DNA of 64,000 nucleotides, from contig NZ_ALBQ01000004.1 in NCBI RefSeq assembly GCF_000282895.1, positions 62,001 to 126,000 on the forward strand, given 5' to 3'. Under the pieces are notes generated by a model. It was not told where the DNA came from. It did not search any database and saw only the letters and a program-made list of their open reading frames with translations. The stretch comes from Sphingomonas sp. ATCC 31555 (GTDB lineage: Bacteria > Pseudomonadota > Alphaproteobacteria > Sphingomonadales > Sphingomonadaceae). Positions within the stretch are counted from its first letter, which is position 1. The number at the start of each line of letters is the position of its first letter. The position numbers and the translations under genes are program-made. Shown here piece after piece: positions 29,462 to 38,675 of this stretch.

Positions 29462-29997
29462 CGGTCCAGGCTCCCGATGCGGCGGATCTTCCGCTGCAGC
29501 TGCATCACGCCGTAGAGCAGCGCCTCAGCAGTCGGCGGGCAGCCGGGGACGTAGATGTCCACGGGCACCACGCGATCGCAGCCGCGCACGACGCTGTAGC
29601 TATAGTGGTAATAGCCGCCGCCATTGGCGCAGCTGCCCATCGAAATCACGTATTTCGGTTCCGACATCTGGTCATAGACCCGGCGAAGCGCCGGGGCCAT
29701 CTTGTTGCACAGCGTGCCCGCGACGATCATCACGTCCGACTGGCGCGGCGACGCGCGCGGGGCGGCGCCGAAGCGCTCCATGTCGTAGCGCGGCATGTTG
29801 ACGTGGATCATCTCCACCGCGCAGCATGCGAGGCCGAAGGTCATCCACCACAGCGAGCCGGTACGGGCCCACTGGAACAGCTCCTCGGTGGAGGTGACCA
29901 GGAAACCCTTGTCCGAAATCTCGGCATTGATGTCGTTCAGGAAGCCGACGTCCGGGAGGGTCCCCGGCGGGGGCGGCGCCGAAAGCTCTACTCCCAT
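29458..29997 (-). CDS. nuoB: NADH-quinone oxidoreductase subunit B
   Basis: NuoB holds the terminal cluster N2 that reduces quinone. The 179-residue protein has the tandem cysteines in [13 protein letters not shown], the [15 protein letters not shown] segment and [18 protein letters not shown], giving the four ligands. The start at 29997 ([12 protein letters not shown]) overlaps the end of nuoA by ten bases. Confidence 0.97.
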   Translation of the reverse strand: MGVELSAPPPPGTLPDVGFLNDINAEISDKGFLVTSTEELFQWARTGSLWWMTFGLACCAVEMIHVNMPRYDMERFGAAPRASPRQSDVMIVAGTLCNKMAPALRRVYDQMSEPKYVISMGSCANGGGYYHYSYSVVRGCDRVVPVDIYVPGCPPTAEALLYGVMQLQRKIRRIGSLDR

Positions 29998-30362
29998 TCC
30001 AGGGCTCCCTTCTTCCACGCATAGATTAGGCCGAGCGCCAGCTCGGCGAAAAAGATCATCATCGAAATCCAGGCGGTCCAGCCCAGGGTGAACACGCTCA
30101 CCGCCCAGGGGTAGAGGAACGCCGCCTCGAGATCGAACACGATGAACAGGATGGCAACGAGGTAGAAGCGCACGTCGAACTGGCTGCGCGAATCCTCGAA
30201 GGCGGGGAAGCCGCACTCATATTCGGTGAGCTTTTCCGGCGTCGGCTTGTTCGTGCCGGTCAGGCGCGAGACGAGCATCGGCAGGAACACGAACGTGCCC
30301 GAGAGCAACAGGGCGATCCCCAGGAATATCAGGATCGGGAGATATTGTGACAGGTCGACCAA
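29988..30362 (-). CDS. nuoA: NADH-quinone oxidoreductase subunit A
   Basis: Membrane subunit at the junction of the two arms, 124 residues with three helices. The conserved loop [20 protein letters not shown], which lies near the quinone channel and contains the key Cys, is present. The best start is a TTG at 30362 ([14 protein letters not shown]), preceded by GAGAAGG at good spacing; the 22 codons upstream in frame are Arg-rich and unlike the family. It is the first gene of the operon. Confidence 0.94.
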   Translation of the reverse strand: MVDLSQYLPILIFLGIALLLSGTFVFLPMLVSRLTGTNKPTPEKLTEYECGFPAFEDSRSQFDVRFYLVAILFIVFDLEAAFLYPWAVSVFTLGWTAWISMMIFFAELALGLIYAWKKGALEWE

Positions 30363-30399
30363 TGGCCTTCTCTTCTCGCGACTGCGGAATCTTGAGCGG

Positions 30400-30428
30400 C
30401 TTCTAGGACCATGATCCCGGTGCGGCAA
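30400..30428 (-). promoter_or_regulatory. Candidate sigma-70 promoter of the nuo operon
   Basis: On the minus strand, TTGCCG (30428-30423), a 17-base spacer and TAGAAG (30405-30400) form a plausible -35/-10 pair about 40 bases before the nuoA TTG start. No other promoter-like pair is evident in the 129 bases between nuoA and the CheW gene upstream. Confidence 0.45.
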
Positions 30429-30491
30429 GGCCTGGAACCGCTGAGAATCATTCGCAATTGTTAAGGGGCGGTGAATAGGTCCGGAGCGGCT

Positions 30492-31910
30492 TTATCCAAG
30501 TGTATGAATTCGGATCGAATGCGCCGTCCCCTCGATCGTTGCGGGTACGAACCGCGCCCCGGGGCTTCCCCCAGGGACAGGGAGGGCAGGCGCGTTGATG
30601 ATCGTCGCCAGCCGCTGGGCGAGGAAGCCGCGCGCGCCCTGCCCTTCTTGGTCGCGGGCGATGATCAGCAACTTGGCCTCGTCCGGCGCTGCACCCGGCT
30701 CGACGCCGTAGACCGAGATCGGCGCGCCGCGATGATCGGTGAGGCCGCACAAACCCGAAGGGCCCTCGATTGGCGAGGAAAGCCCGCGGAACGGCACCAC
30801 TTCGCGGATCGCGTCGAGCGGGGTGGCGAGCAGCCGGGCACCGGTGTCGAAGATCAGGAAGGCGCTGGTGGCGGTGGCGTCCGCGCGGGGTCCGCTGGTG
30901 CCGCCGCCCGTCGCGGCCGTGGGCTGCCGGCACATCGCCGCCATCGCCTGGATTGCGGGATCGGCACGCACCGCCGCGCTGTCGAGCACGAGATTCTGCC
31001 CGCCGGCAGGATCGGTCGCGATGGACGCGAACAGCGTGTTGCGCCCTGCCAGCTCCACCGGCATCGGGCCGAACTTGTCGTCGGCGATCCGCGCGACGCT
31101 GCGCACGCTCTCCACGTGCCAGCCCACCAGCTTGTCCGGCGCGATCCGCAGCAGGATCACCGGACCCTGCGACTCTTCCGGCGTCGCGCCCTCGAGCCCC
31201 AGCGTCGCCAGCTGATCGAAGACGCGGACGTCGCGCCCGAGATAGTTGACGCTGCGCGACCAGCCGGGCGCGGGAACCGCACAGCGCCGCAGGCTGATCG
31301 CAGGCGCGGTGCTCTCCACCAGATGGCTGTCGATGGCGATGTCCACGCCGGCGACGGTCACCAGCACGAACGGCCTTCCGCGCCTGAGCGCCGAGTTCCC
31401 CGCGTCGCGCGGGACGCAACGGACCAGCGGCAGGCCGGGCAGGCCGAACAGCGCCTCGGGATCGAGGATGCCGACAAGATGCGCCTCGCGGACGAAGGCG
31501 CGATCCACCAGCCGCGCCGCGCCGGCCGAATCGACCAGCGCGCGCACCGCCGAAACGGGGATGCGGTACAGCCCCGACACCGCGTCGATGCGGAGCCCGA
31601 GCAGCAGGTCGTCCCGACGCAGCACCACCACCGTGCCGCCCGCGCCGGTTTCGGCGGCGAAGCCGAGCAGGATGCTGACATCGACGACGGGGATCACGTC
31701 GCCGCGTACGCCGATCGATCCGATCAGCGCCGGGTGGCTGCCGAAACGGGGCCCAAGCGCGAGCGGGCACGGCACGACCTCGCGCACCCAGTCGACCGGC
31801 ACCGCGAATTCGACGCCGCACAGGCGGAGCAGCCCGACATCGAGATGCCGTCGCCCGGCCTCCCCTGCCACCGCCTCCGCCACCGCGTCATGCTCCACCC
31901 CCTCGCGCAT
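30492..31910 (-). CDS. Triple CheW-domain chemotaxis coupling protein
   Basis: A 472-residue soluble protein with three CheW-like segments: about 22-150 (GVEFAVPVDWVREVV, IGVRGDVIPVVDVSILLGF), about 170-310 (GRPFVLVTVAGVDIAIDSH, more diverged) and about 345-470 (SAFLIFDTGARLLATPLDAI, LTDHRGAPISVYG). A standard CheW has one such domain of about 150 residues and bridges chemoreceptors to the CheA kinase. The start at 31910 (MREGVEHDAV) lies two bases after the stop of the receptor gene upstream, so the pair is co-transcribed. No cheA, cheY or cheR is in the window. It could scaffold several receptors, or the middle domain may be non-binding. Confidence 0.85.
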   Translation of the reverse strand: MREGVEHDAVAEAVAGEAGRRHLDVGLLRLCGVEFAVPVDWVREVVPCPLALGPRFGSHPALIGSIGVRGDVIPVVDVSILLGFAAETGAGGTVVVLRRDDLLLGLRIDAVSGLYRIPVSAVRALVDSAGAARLVDRAFVREAHLVGILDPEALFGLPGLPLVRCVPRDAGNSALRRGRPFVLVTVAGVDIAIDSHLVESTAPAISLRRCAVPAPGWSRSVNYLGRDVRVFDQLATLGLEGATPEESQGPVILLRIAPDKLVGWHVESVRSVARIADDKFGPMPVELAGRNTLFASIATDPAGGQNLVLDSAAVRADPAIQAMAAMCRQPTAATGGGTSGPRADATATSAFLIFDTGARLLATPLDAIREVVPFRGLSSPIEGPSGLCGLTDHRGAPISVYGVEPGAAPDEAKLLIIARDQEGQGARGFLAQRLATIINAPALPVPGGSPGARFVPATIEGTAHSIRIHTLG

Positions 31911-31912
31911 GA

Positions 31913-34381
31913 TCAGATCGCGCTGTGGGTGGACGTTGCCAGCTCGCCGATCATGGCGACCACCTGGCGCGACGTCTCGCGCTGGGCGCTGACCGACTGG
32001 GCGATGCCGGAAATCGCGCCGGTCGTCTTGTCGACGCACCCGGCGATCGCCTCGAACGCATCACGGGCCGAGCGCGAGCGTTCGGTGCCCTGGGTGACGC
32101 GCTCGCTCGACTCGCCGATCAGCCGGGTGATCTCCTCCGCCGCCGAGGCGCTGCGCTCGGCGAGCTTGCGCACCTCTTCGGCGACGATCGAGAAGCCGAC
32201 ACCGTGCTCGCCGGCGCGCGCCGCCTCGATCGCGGCGTTGAAGGCGAGCAGGTTGGTCTGGCCGGCAAGGTCGCCGATCACGTCGACGATGCTGGAGATC
32301 TTCTTCGACGACGCCGCCATCAGCTCCATCGATTCGATCGTGCCCTCGATCGCGCTGGTGCCGCGATCGGCCGCCGCCTGGGTCTCGCTGGCGAGGCCCG
32401 TGGCGCTGCAGGCGCCCTCGCTGATCGTCTTGATCGCCTCGGAGAGATCGCCGACGACGCCCTGCATCTGCTCGGTCTTGGCGGCGATCTTGCGCTCGAG
32501 CATCACCTGGTCGGTGACGTCATAGGCATATTTGATCACCCGCGACGGATTGCCCTGCAGGTCGAACACAGGCGAGTAGCTCGCCTGGATGAACACGTCG
32601 CGGTCATATTTACCGATCCGGTGGAAACGGCCCGATTGCCCCTCGCCGCGCCCGAGCGAGCGCCAGAAATCGCCATATTCCTTCGACTTGAGATGCGTCG
32701 GATCGACGAACATCGAATGGTGTCGCCCCTGGATCTCGCGCAGGGTATAGCCCATGGTCGACAGGAAATTCTCGTTCGCGGTGAGGATCTCGCCGTCAAG
32801 GCTGAACTCGATGGTGGCGAGGCTGCGGTCGACCGCCTGGGCGCGGCTCTTGCCCTCGATCGCCGCCTTCTTGCGCTCGGTGATGTCGTGCGCGAACTTG
32901 ACCACTTTCACGACGTTACCGAGACCATCGAAGATCGGATTGTAGGTTGCGTTGAGCCAGATCTCCGCGCCGGCCTTGTTGCGGCGGCGGAAGTCGCCGG
33001 CGATGTACTCGCCATGCGCCAGGTCCGCCCAGAATCGCGCATATTCCGGCGAATTCACCAGTTCGGCATCGCAGAAGATCTTGTGATGCTTGCCGATCAC
33101 GTCATCCCGCCGATAGCCGGTGGTCGCCAGGAAATTCTCGTTCGCGTCGAGCACGATCCCGTCGGGGGTGAATTCGATCACCGCCTGGGCGCGACTGATC
33201 GCCGCGACCTTGCCCTCCGCGTCCGCCGCCCGCAGCTTCTGCTCGGTAATGTCATAGGCATATTTGACGACCCGGATCAGTTTCCCGTCGGCATCGACAA
33301 TCGGATTGTAGGTCGCCCGGATCCAGACGCGACGACCGTCCTTCCCGATGCGCGGGAAGACTCCCGCCTGGAATTCGCCCGCGGCGAGCGCGCGCCAGAA
33401 GCTGTTATACTCCTCCGTCTTAACATAGTCGGGATCGCAGCAGGTGCGGTGATGCTTGCCGATCAGCTCGCTACGCTCATAGCCCATCGTCTGCAGGAAC
33501 ATGTCGTTCGCGGCGACGACATAGCCGCTGGTGTCGAACTCGATCACCGCGGTCGAGCGATCGATTGCCGCCAGCTTGCCGGCGGCCTCGGCGCTTTCCG
33601 TCTGTTGCTTGGTCACGTCCATCGCGAACTTGACGATCTTCACCGGCAGGCCCTGATGATCGAGGATCGGATTGTAGGTGGCCTGGATCCAGCGGACGGT
33701 GCCGTCCTTGGCGACGCGCTTGTAGAGTCCGCCATCGAACTCGCCGTTCCCCAGCCGCTCCCAGAACTGGCGATAGGCGGGCGACCGGGCATATTCCGCC
33801 GTGCAGAACATGCGGTGATGCTGACCGATCAGCTCTTCCACCTTGTAGCCGAGCAGCTCACAGAAATTCTCGTTGGCGCCGAGCACGCGCCCGGACAGAT
33901 CGAACTCGATCATCGCCGTCGCGCGGCTGAAGGCGTTGAGCACACTGCGGTTGAGCGCCGCCTCGATCTGCACGCCGCGAACGTCCCGCGCGATCAGAAC
34001 GACGCGCTGCACCGTGCCGGTGGCGTCGGTGATCGGGGCATAATGACCGGCGAGCCAGGCATCCTTCCCCTCGCAGCCGTTGCGCCGCGCCGTCTCCTCG
34101 ATGGTCTCGCCCGCGCGCAGCCGATCCCAGAAGGCGGCATAGGCGGGGCTGGCGGCATAGTCGGCGTCGCAGAAGAAGCGGTGATGCTCGCCGACCACGG
34201 TCTCGAGCACGCAGCCCATGGCGTCGAGAAACAGCTGGTTCGCCCGCAGCAACGTGCCGTCCGGGCTGAACTCGGCCACGGCGTAGAGCCGGTCCAGCAC
34301 CGTGCCGACAACCTTGCAGAAGGCCTCGTCCTCAGCCTTTGCGCGCCGCCCATTGCCCAGGCCCGTCACTTCCATGTTCAT
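31913..34381 (-). CDS. Soluble methyl-accepting chemotaxis protein with five tandem PAS domains
   Basis: An 822-residue chemoreceptor without signal peptide or transmembrane segment. Five PAS domains follow one another at a strict spacing of about 122 residues; the repeated F-x-x-x-G-x-x-x-x-A-N motif begins near residues 38, 160, 282, 404 and 526. Each ends with an R-x-x-x-YNPI/YAPI-type PAC strand. The signalling domain covers about 640-822, with the hairpin tip near 697-743 ([20 protein letters not shown]). PAS domains often bind haem, flavin or small ligands, and no ligand is obvious here. The next gene encodes the three-domain CheW protein, a likely partner. Confidence 0.92.
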   Translation of the reverse strand: MNMEVTGLGNGRRAKAEDEAFCKVVGTVLDRLYAVAEFSPDGTLLRANQLFLDAMGCVLETVVGEHHRFFCDADYAASPAYAAFWDRLRAGETIEETARRNGCEGKDAWLAGHYAPITDATGTVQRVVLIARDVRGVQIEAALNRSVLNAFSRATAMIEFDLSGRVLGANENFCELLGYKVEELIGQHHRMFCTAEYARSPAYRQFWERLGNGEFDGGLYKRVAKDGTVRWIQATYNPILDHQGLPVKIVKFAMDVTKQQTESAEAAGKLAAIDRSTAVIEFDTSGYVVAANDMFLQTMGYERSELIGKHHRTCCDPDYVKTEEYNSFWRALAAGEFQAGVFPRIGKDGRRVWIRATYNPIVDADGKLIRVVKYAYDITEQKLRAADAEGKVAAISRAQAVIEFTPDGIVLDANENFLATTGYRRDDVIGKHHKIFCDAELVNSPEYARFWADLAHGEYIAGDFRRRNKAGAEIWLNATYNPIFDGLGNVVKVVKFAHDITERKKAAIEGKSRAQAVDRSLATIEFSLDGEILTANENFLSTMGYTLREIQGRHHSMFVDPTHLKSKEYGDFWRSLGRGEGQSGRFHRIGKYDRDVFIQASYSPVFDLQGNPSRVIKYAYDVTDQVMLERKIAAKTEQMQGVVGDLSEAIKTISEGACSATGLASETQAAADRGTSAIEGTIESMELMAASSKKISSIVDVIGDLAGQTNLLAFNAAIEAARAGEHGVGFSIVAEEVRKLAERSASAAEEITRLIGESSERVTQGTERSRSARDAFEAIAGCVDKTTGAISGIAQSVSAQRETSRQVVAMIGELATSTHSAI

Positions 34382-34507
34382 GCGCCGTTCGTCCCGTCTC
34401 AGGCCGGCATTTTCGCCGGGGCCTTTTCAGGAACTTATAGAACGGTAACCGAACGAACCGGCTGGGAAACAAAGTTAATTCTAGGATCCCTACTCTTACG
34501 AGTGACC

Positions 34508-35323
34508 TCAACGCAGGGCGTTGGCGACCAGCTTGTGGAGCTTGGAGTGCAGCCCGTCATTGGCAGCGAGGAACTGGTTGCGCTGCATCGCCATGTCCTG
34601 GCCGCGATAGTCGGTGACGAACCCACCGGCTTCCTTCACCAGCAGCATGCCGGCGGCCACGTCCCAGGGCTTCAGGTCCGATTCCCAATAGCCGTCGAAC
34701 CGGCCCGCCGCGACCCAGGCGAGGTCGAGCGCGGCCGAGCCCAGCCGGCGGATGCCCGCCACTTCGGGCGCCACCGCACCGAAGATGCGGCTCCATTCGG
34801 CGAAATTGCCATGGCCCATGAACGGAATGCCGGTGGCGATCAGCGATTCCGAGAGATCGCGGCGCGAGGAGACGCGCAGGCGCTGGTCCTGCAGCCAGGC
34901 GCCGCGGCCCTTCTCGGCCCAGAAGCTCTCGTCGGTCAGCGGCTGGTAGACCAGGCCATGGGTGATCTCCGGCTTGCCCTGCGATCCGTTCGGATCCTCC
35001 ACCGCGATCGCGATCGAGAAATGCGGGATGCCGTGGAGGAAATTGGTGGTGCCGTCGAGCGGATCGACGATGAAGCGCGGCTTGTCCGGATCGCCCGGCA
35101 GTTCGCCGCCTTCTTCGGCGAGGATGCGCCAGTCGGGCCGCGCCTTGCGCAGTTCCTCGATCAGCGTCTGCTCGGCGCGCTTGTCGGCCATGCTCACGAA
35201 ATCGGCCGGGCCCTTGCGGCTGACCTGCAGGTGCTGGACCTCGTTGAAGTCGCGACGCAGGCGGGGTGCCGCCTTGCGTGCGGCGCGGGCCATGACGGTG
35301 AGAAGGCCGGAATGCGCTACCAT
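34508..35323 (-). CDS. suhB: Inositol monophosphatase family protein
   Basis: A 271-residue member of the inositol monophosphatase/SuhB family, which removes phosphate from inositol phosphates and, in E. coli, also supports rRNA transcription and ribosome assembly. Metal-binding motifs are ILAEEGGE, VDPLDGTTNF (near 86) and the C-terminal KPWDVAAGMLLV (near 221). The start is preceded by GGGAGAAAG. It lies 126 bases upstream of the receptor gene and downstream of efp on the same strand. Confidence 0.92.
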   Translation of the reverse strand: MVAHSGLLTVMARAARKAAPRLRRDFNEVQHLQVSRKGPADFVSMADKRAEQTLIEELRKARPDWRILAEEGGELPGDPDKPRFIVDPLDGTTNFLHGIPHFSIAIAVEDPNGSQGKPEITHGLVYQPLTDESFWAEKGRGAWLQDQRLRVSSRRDLSESLIATGIPFMGHGNFAEWSRIFGAVAPEVAGIRRLGSAALDLAWVAAGRFDGYWESDLKPWDVAAGMLLVKEAGGFVTDYRGQDMAMQRNQFLAANDGLHSKLHKLVANALR

Positions 35324-35383
35324 ATCAATCTTTCTCCCTGCCGCAGTTGCGGGGGACTATGGAAGGCCTGACCCGAAAACGGG

Positions 35384-35412
35384 AAAAGGGGACGCAGGCC
35401 TGCCGTCCCCTT
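35384..35412 (-). terminator. Rho-independent terminator after efp
   Basis: On the minus strand, GGGGACG and CGTCCCC arms (35410-35388) enclose a loop that is itself a CAGGCCTG palindrome, followed by CCCTTTTCCCG towards suhB. It lies about 30 bases after the efp stop, so efp probably ends its own transcript and suhB starts afresh. Confidence 0.6.
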
Positions 35413-35442
35413 CCCTTCGCATGTTCGGCCGAAGCCGGCAGA

Positions 35443-36006
35443 TCAGTCCGCGCGGCGGACGTAGGTCTGCTCGTACACGTCGACGACGATGCGCGTGCCC
35501 GATGCGATGTGCGGCGGCACCATGATACGCACGCCGTTGTCGAGCACGGCCGGCTTGTACGAGGACGAGGCCGTCTGGCCCTTCACCACCGCATCGGCCT
35601 CGACGATCGTCGCTTCGATCGTGTCGGGCAGCTGCACACTGATCGGCTCTTCGTCATAGAGCTCCATCAGCACGTCCATGCCGTCCTGCAGGAAGGCCGC
35701 GGCCTCGCCGAGCAGATCGCGCGGCAGCGTCGTCTGGTCGTAGGTTTCCTTGTCCATGAACACGAGCATGTCGCCTTCCGGATACAGGAACTGGAAATCC
35801 TTGGTGTCGAGGCGCACGCGCTCCACGGTCTCGGCCGAGCGGAAGCGGACGTTGTTCTTGCGACCGTCGCGCAGGTTCTTGAGTTCGACCTGCATATAGG
35901 CACCGCCCTTGCCGGGCTGGGTGTGCTGAATCTTGACGGCGCGCCAGATGCCGCCCTCATATTCGATGATGTTGCCGGGACGGATGTCCACGCCGCTGAT
36001 CTTCAT
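35443..36006 (-). CDS. efp: Translation elongation factor P
   Basis: EF-P rescues ribosomes stalled at polyproline stretches. The 187-residue protein has the three-barrel layout, with N-terminal KOW-like domain I carrying [14 protein letters not shown]; the Lys at residue 33 is the position modified by beta-lysylation in the EpmA/EpmB type. The C-terminal signature [18 protein letters not shown] is present. An M23 peptidase gene lies 39 bases upstream on the same strand. Confidence 0.96.
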   Translation of the reverse strand: MKISGVDIRPGNIIEYEGGIWRAVKIQHTQPGKGGAYMQVELKNLRDGRKNNVRFRSAETVERVRLDTKDFQFLYPEGDMLVFMDKETYDQTTLPRDLLGEAAAFLQDGMDVLMELYDEEPISVQLPDTIEATIVEADAVVKGQTASSSYKPAVLDNGVRIMVPPHIASGTRIVVDVYEQTYVRRAD

Positions 36007-36045
36007 GGATCGTGCCTGTTGTTGAGAAAGAGCTGAGCGCGGCCC

Positions 36046-36618
36046 TTAGCTCCGGCCGGGCTTTCCCGCAAGCAGTGGATAGGGATCGATGTTCCGGCCC
36101 TCCCACCAGCGCTCGCCCGGCGCCATCTCCTTCACCTCCAGGTGGAGGTGGGGCGGCCCGCCGGCGGCACTGCCGCTGTCGCCAACCGTAGCGATCGGCT
36201 GCCCCTGGCGAACGATCGCGCCCTCTGCCACGCCAATCGTATCGAGGTGCGCATAATAGTGCACGCCCCCGCCGTCGGGGGTGCGGATATACAAGGTGTG
36301 GCCGCCGAGCCCGCTTTCGAACCGCTTTTCGACGGTGCCGCTCGCCGCGGCGAGCACCGGCGTGCCCTTGGGCGCAAGGATGTCGATCGCATGATGCTCG
36401 CGGTCGCCATCCCCACGCGGCTCTCCCCAATTGCTATGCAGAGCCGACACGGGCACGCCCTGCACCGGCACAATCAGGCCCGATGCCCCCGACGCGGGCG
36501 CAGATCGCGCCGCCTCGACTCGCGGTACCTGCCCGGCCGGCAGCACCCGCACGCGCGAGACCAGCAGCGCCAGCAGCGCTACCGTCACCAGCCCGACGAT
36601 CACGCCCCGACGCCGCAT
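36046..36618 (-). CDS. M23 family metallopeptidase
   Basis: A 190-residue cell-wall peptidase. An N-terminal membrane anchor or uncleaved signal (about 5-23, GVIVGLVTVALLALLVS) is followed by a short linker and the zinc-endopeptidase domain. Metal ligands are visible in HHAID (residues 75-79) and HLHLEV (near 155), with GGHTLYIRTPDG and HYYAHLD between them. The family cuts peptidoglycan cross-bridges. It lies four bases after the L,D-transpeptidase gene on the same strand, so the two wall enzymes are probably co-expressed. Confidence 0.9.
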   Translation of the reverse strand: MRRRGVIVGLVTVALLALLVSRVRVLPAGQVPRVEAARSAPASGASGLIVPVQGVPVSALHSNWGEPRGDGDREHHAIDILAPKGTPVLAAASGTVEKRFESGLGGHTLYIRTPDGGGVHYYAHLDTIGVAEGAIVRQGQPIATVGDSGSAAGGPPHLHLEVKEMAPGERWWEGRNIDPYPLLAGKPGRS

Positions 36619-36622
36619 TGCA

Positions 36623-37615
36623 CTATTCCTGAAAGATCGCCGGCGTACCGGGCTTCACCATCAGCGCGAGGCGCGCGGCATCCCAATTGGTCAGGCGGAT
36701 GCAGCCATGGCTTTCCGATCGCCCGATCGTCTGCGGCTCGGGCGTGCCGTGGATGCCGTAATGCTCCTTGGACAGGTCGATCCATACCACTCCCACCGGC
36801 CCGTTCGGGCCCGGCGGCAACATGGCGGGATCGTCGCTCTTCTTGGCATCCCAGAACAGGTCTGGATTATAATGAAACTTAGGATTGGTATCTAAACCAT
36901 TGATCTTCCAACGTCCTATGGGCAATGGATCATGCTCGCTGCCCATGGTCGCGCTGAACTGGGCCACAAGGCGATTGCCGCTGCCATAGACCTTCAGCAC
37001 CCCTTCCGATTTATCGACTACCAGATGGTCTGCCTTGGGCTGCGTTGCATCGACGTTCAGCATGCTGAGCGTCTGCCGCCATTCCGGCTTCATATCGTCG
37101 GGGTAGGCGCGCGACGAGGGCAGCGCATTGGGAAAGCGGAACACCGCACCGGTACGAATCGCCCGTCCACCGGGGTTCAGTTCCACCAGCACCTCGGGGG
37201 TGGTGTGGAACATTTCCGCTAGCTTCTCCAGCGGGCGGCGATAGGCCAGCGCGGACAGCTTGCTTTGTTCGGGCAGGTTCTTGGGGATGGGATCGACAAA
37301 TGGTCCCGCCATCGCGTCAGCTGAGACTGCCAGCGTCTTCACGGGGCGCAAGCGGCGATACTGGTGCAGCACCTTCAGCGTCGCGGCATCGATGGTGCCT
37401 GTCACGGCAAGGCCGCGCGCTTCCTGGAAGCCGCGCAACGCCGCGGTCAGCGACTGTCCGGGGCGACCATCGAGAATACCGGGCGAGAAGCCGAGGTGAT
37501 CGAGAATGACCTGCACATGGAGAATATTGAAATCGATGACCGAGCGCGGCGGCGCGGGCTGCGCCAGCGCGGGAATGCTAACGCAGCACAATGCCAACCC
37601 CAAAGCCTTCCGCAC
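36623..37615 (-). CDS. L,D-transpeptidase (YkuD) with peptidoglycan-binding domain
   Basis: A 330-residue exported enzyme that forms 3-3 cross-links in peptidoglycan or anchors proteins to it. It starts with GTG at 37615, placed after GGGGAGG; the signal peptide is VRKALGLALCCVSIPALAQP. A peptidoglycan-binding domain (about 25-95, VQVILDHLGFSPGILDG) is followed by the YkuD domain. Its catalytic motif HGTPEP ... SHGCIRLTNWD has the active Cys near residue 305. A LysM-like linker with PFVDPIPKNL lies between them. It heads an operon with the M23 peptidase. Confidence 0.92.
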   Translation of the reverse strand: MRKALGLALCCVSIPALAQPAPPRSVIDFNILHVQVILDHLGFSPGILDGRPGQSLTAALRGFQEARGLAVTGTIDAATLKVLHQYRRLRPVKTLAVSADAMAGPFVDPIPKNLPEQSKLSALAYRRPLEKLAEMFHTTPEVLVELNPGGRAIRTGAVFRFPNALPSSRAYPDDMKPEWRQTLSMLNVDATQPKADHLVVDKSEGVLKVYGSGNRLVAQFSATMGSEHDPLPIGRWKINGLDTNPKFHYNPDLFWDAKKSDDPAMLPPGPNGPVGVVWIDLSKEHYGIHGTPEPQTIGRSESHGCIRLTNWDAARLALMVKPGTPAIFQE

Positions 37616-37823
37616 GTAAGCGACCTCCCCATCCATTCAGGCGTTGGTGGGGTAACGACTTATAAGGCCGGTTGTTTCCACACAGAAACAGAGTGGACAG
37701 GCGGGCGCCACCATGCCCTAGTGCGAACATGCGGCGGAATCCTCTAGAAACGGGACGACGGGTTCGGGCGATCGGGCGCGGTTCCTTCATCCGCCCTTCA
37801 GCAACGGGAGCATAAGGCAAGCG
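37616..37823. promoter_or_regulatory. Divergent control region with an 18-base palindrome
   Basis: The 208 bases between the L,D-transpeptidase and VirJ-like genes contain TGTTTC-CACACA-GAAACA, a perfect inverted repeat at 37673-37690. Beside it TTATAA (37660-37665 on the minus strand) could be a -10 box for the transpeptidase gene, which would place the palindrome over its -35 region. No ribosomal or RNA gene is visible. The operator role is inferred from position. Confidence 0.4.
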
Positions 37824-38600
37824 ATGGTGCCGAACCCTTCCCGCCTCCTGTATCAGCGCCCCGGCTGGAAAGGCTGGGCAGCGATCCTGATCGCCCTGCT
37901 GGGCCTTGCCGCACTCGGCGTCTACTGGAGCGCAGGATTTCTCGACCGGGATCCGGTGCGCACCTTTACCATGCCGCCGTCTCCGCAAACCAGCGGCGCG
38001 CAAGTTGCCGCGGTGTTCTTCTCCGGCGACATGGGAATGCGCTACGGCATGGGGCCATATGTGGTCGAAGCGCTTTCGGGTGCCGGCGTACCCGTCTACG
38101 CCGTCGCCAGTTCCACGGCCTTCGCACACCACCGCAGCCATGCCGAAGTGACGGCGCTGGTGGCGGAGTCCGTGCGGCAGGCGATGCGCCGCTCCGGCGC
38201 CAGCAGAGTGGTGGTGATTGGCCAGTCTTTCGGGGCGGACATGGTCCGGGTAGGGCTGGCAGCGATGCCCGCCGATCTCCGGCCGAAGGTGGCCGCCCTC
38301 GTGCTGGTCGTGCCGGGTGCCACCGCCTATTTCCGCGCCGATCCGCTGGGCCTCGCCTATATGGGTACGCCCGATGAAGATGCCGCGGCAGCACATGGGA
38401 TCGATTGGCTGCCCGTCACCTGCATCCGCGGGGCGGACGAGAAGGATAGCCTTTGCCCCAGCCTGCTTGCCCCCAATGTACGACGCATCACCTTACCCGG
38501 GGGACATTATCTACGCATGGATCATGACTTGCTGGTGCGCACGGTCTTGGGTGCGCTGACCCCTGTTCTGGGCGCACACCTGGAAGCCCCGACACCCTGA
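37824..38600 (+). CDS. VirJ/AcvB-type periplasmic alpha/beta hydrolase
   Basis: A 258-residue membrane-anchored hydrolase. One hydrophobic segment (about 15-37) precedes a periplasmic alpha/beta-hydrolase domain with the nucleophile motif VIGQSFGAD (Ser near 135) and a late LPGGHYLRMDHD (catalytic His near 228). The family includes VirJ and AcvB of Agrobacterium; AcvB has been described as a lysyl-phosphatidylglycerol hydrolase encoded beside the synthase LpiA. Here it lies 75 bases upstream of mprF on the same strand, which matches that arrangement. The pair would make and break aminoacyl-phosphatidylglycerol. This function is inferred from family and context. Confidence 0.82.
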   Translation: MVPNPSRLLYQRPGWKGWAAILIALLGLAALGVYWSAGFLDRDPVRTFTMPPSPQTSGAQVAAVFFSGDMGMRYGMGPYVVEALSGAGVPVYAVASSTAFAHHRSHAEVTALVAESVRQAMRRSGASRVVVIGQSFGADMVRVGLAAMPADLRPKVAALVLVVPGATAYFRADPLGLAYMGTPDEDAAAAHGIDWLPVTCIRGADEKDSLCPSLLAPNVRRITLPGGHYLRMDHDLLVRTVLGALTPVLGAHLEAPTP

Positions 38601-38675
38601 TCGGCCGACTGCGGACTGATTGCACCTGAAGCGGCGCGGCGATAAGGACCCGCACGGCGTTCCCGGGGGAAGCAG

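Noticed and set aside
30448..31821. Alternative minus-strand frame across the CheW gene
   Set aside because: Arg/Gly-rich translation without motifs; the frame ending at 30492 carries three CheW domains.
34395..34430. GGCCGGC...GCCGGGGCC hairpin between the receptor and suhB genes as terminator
   Set aside because: The arms do not pair cleanly, and the only T-run is a short TTTTC on the plus strand, where no gene ends.
31925..35371. 1148-codon plus-strand open frame opposite the receptor and suhB genes
   Set aside because: It mirrors the codon periodicity of the PAS repeats and of suhB. No family match and no ribosome-binding site.
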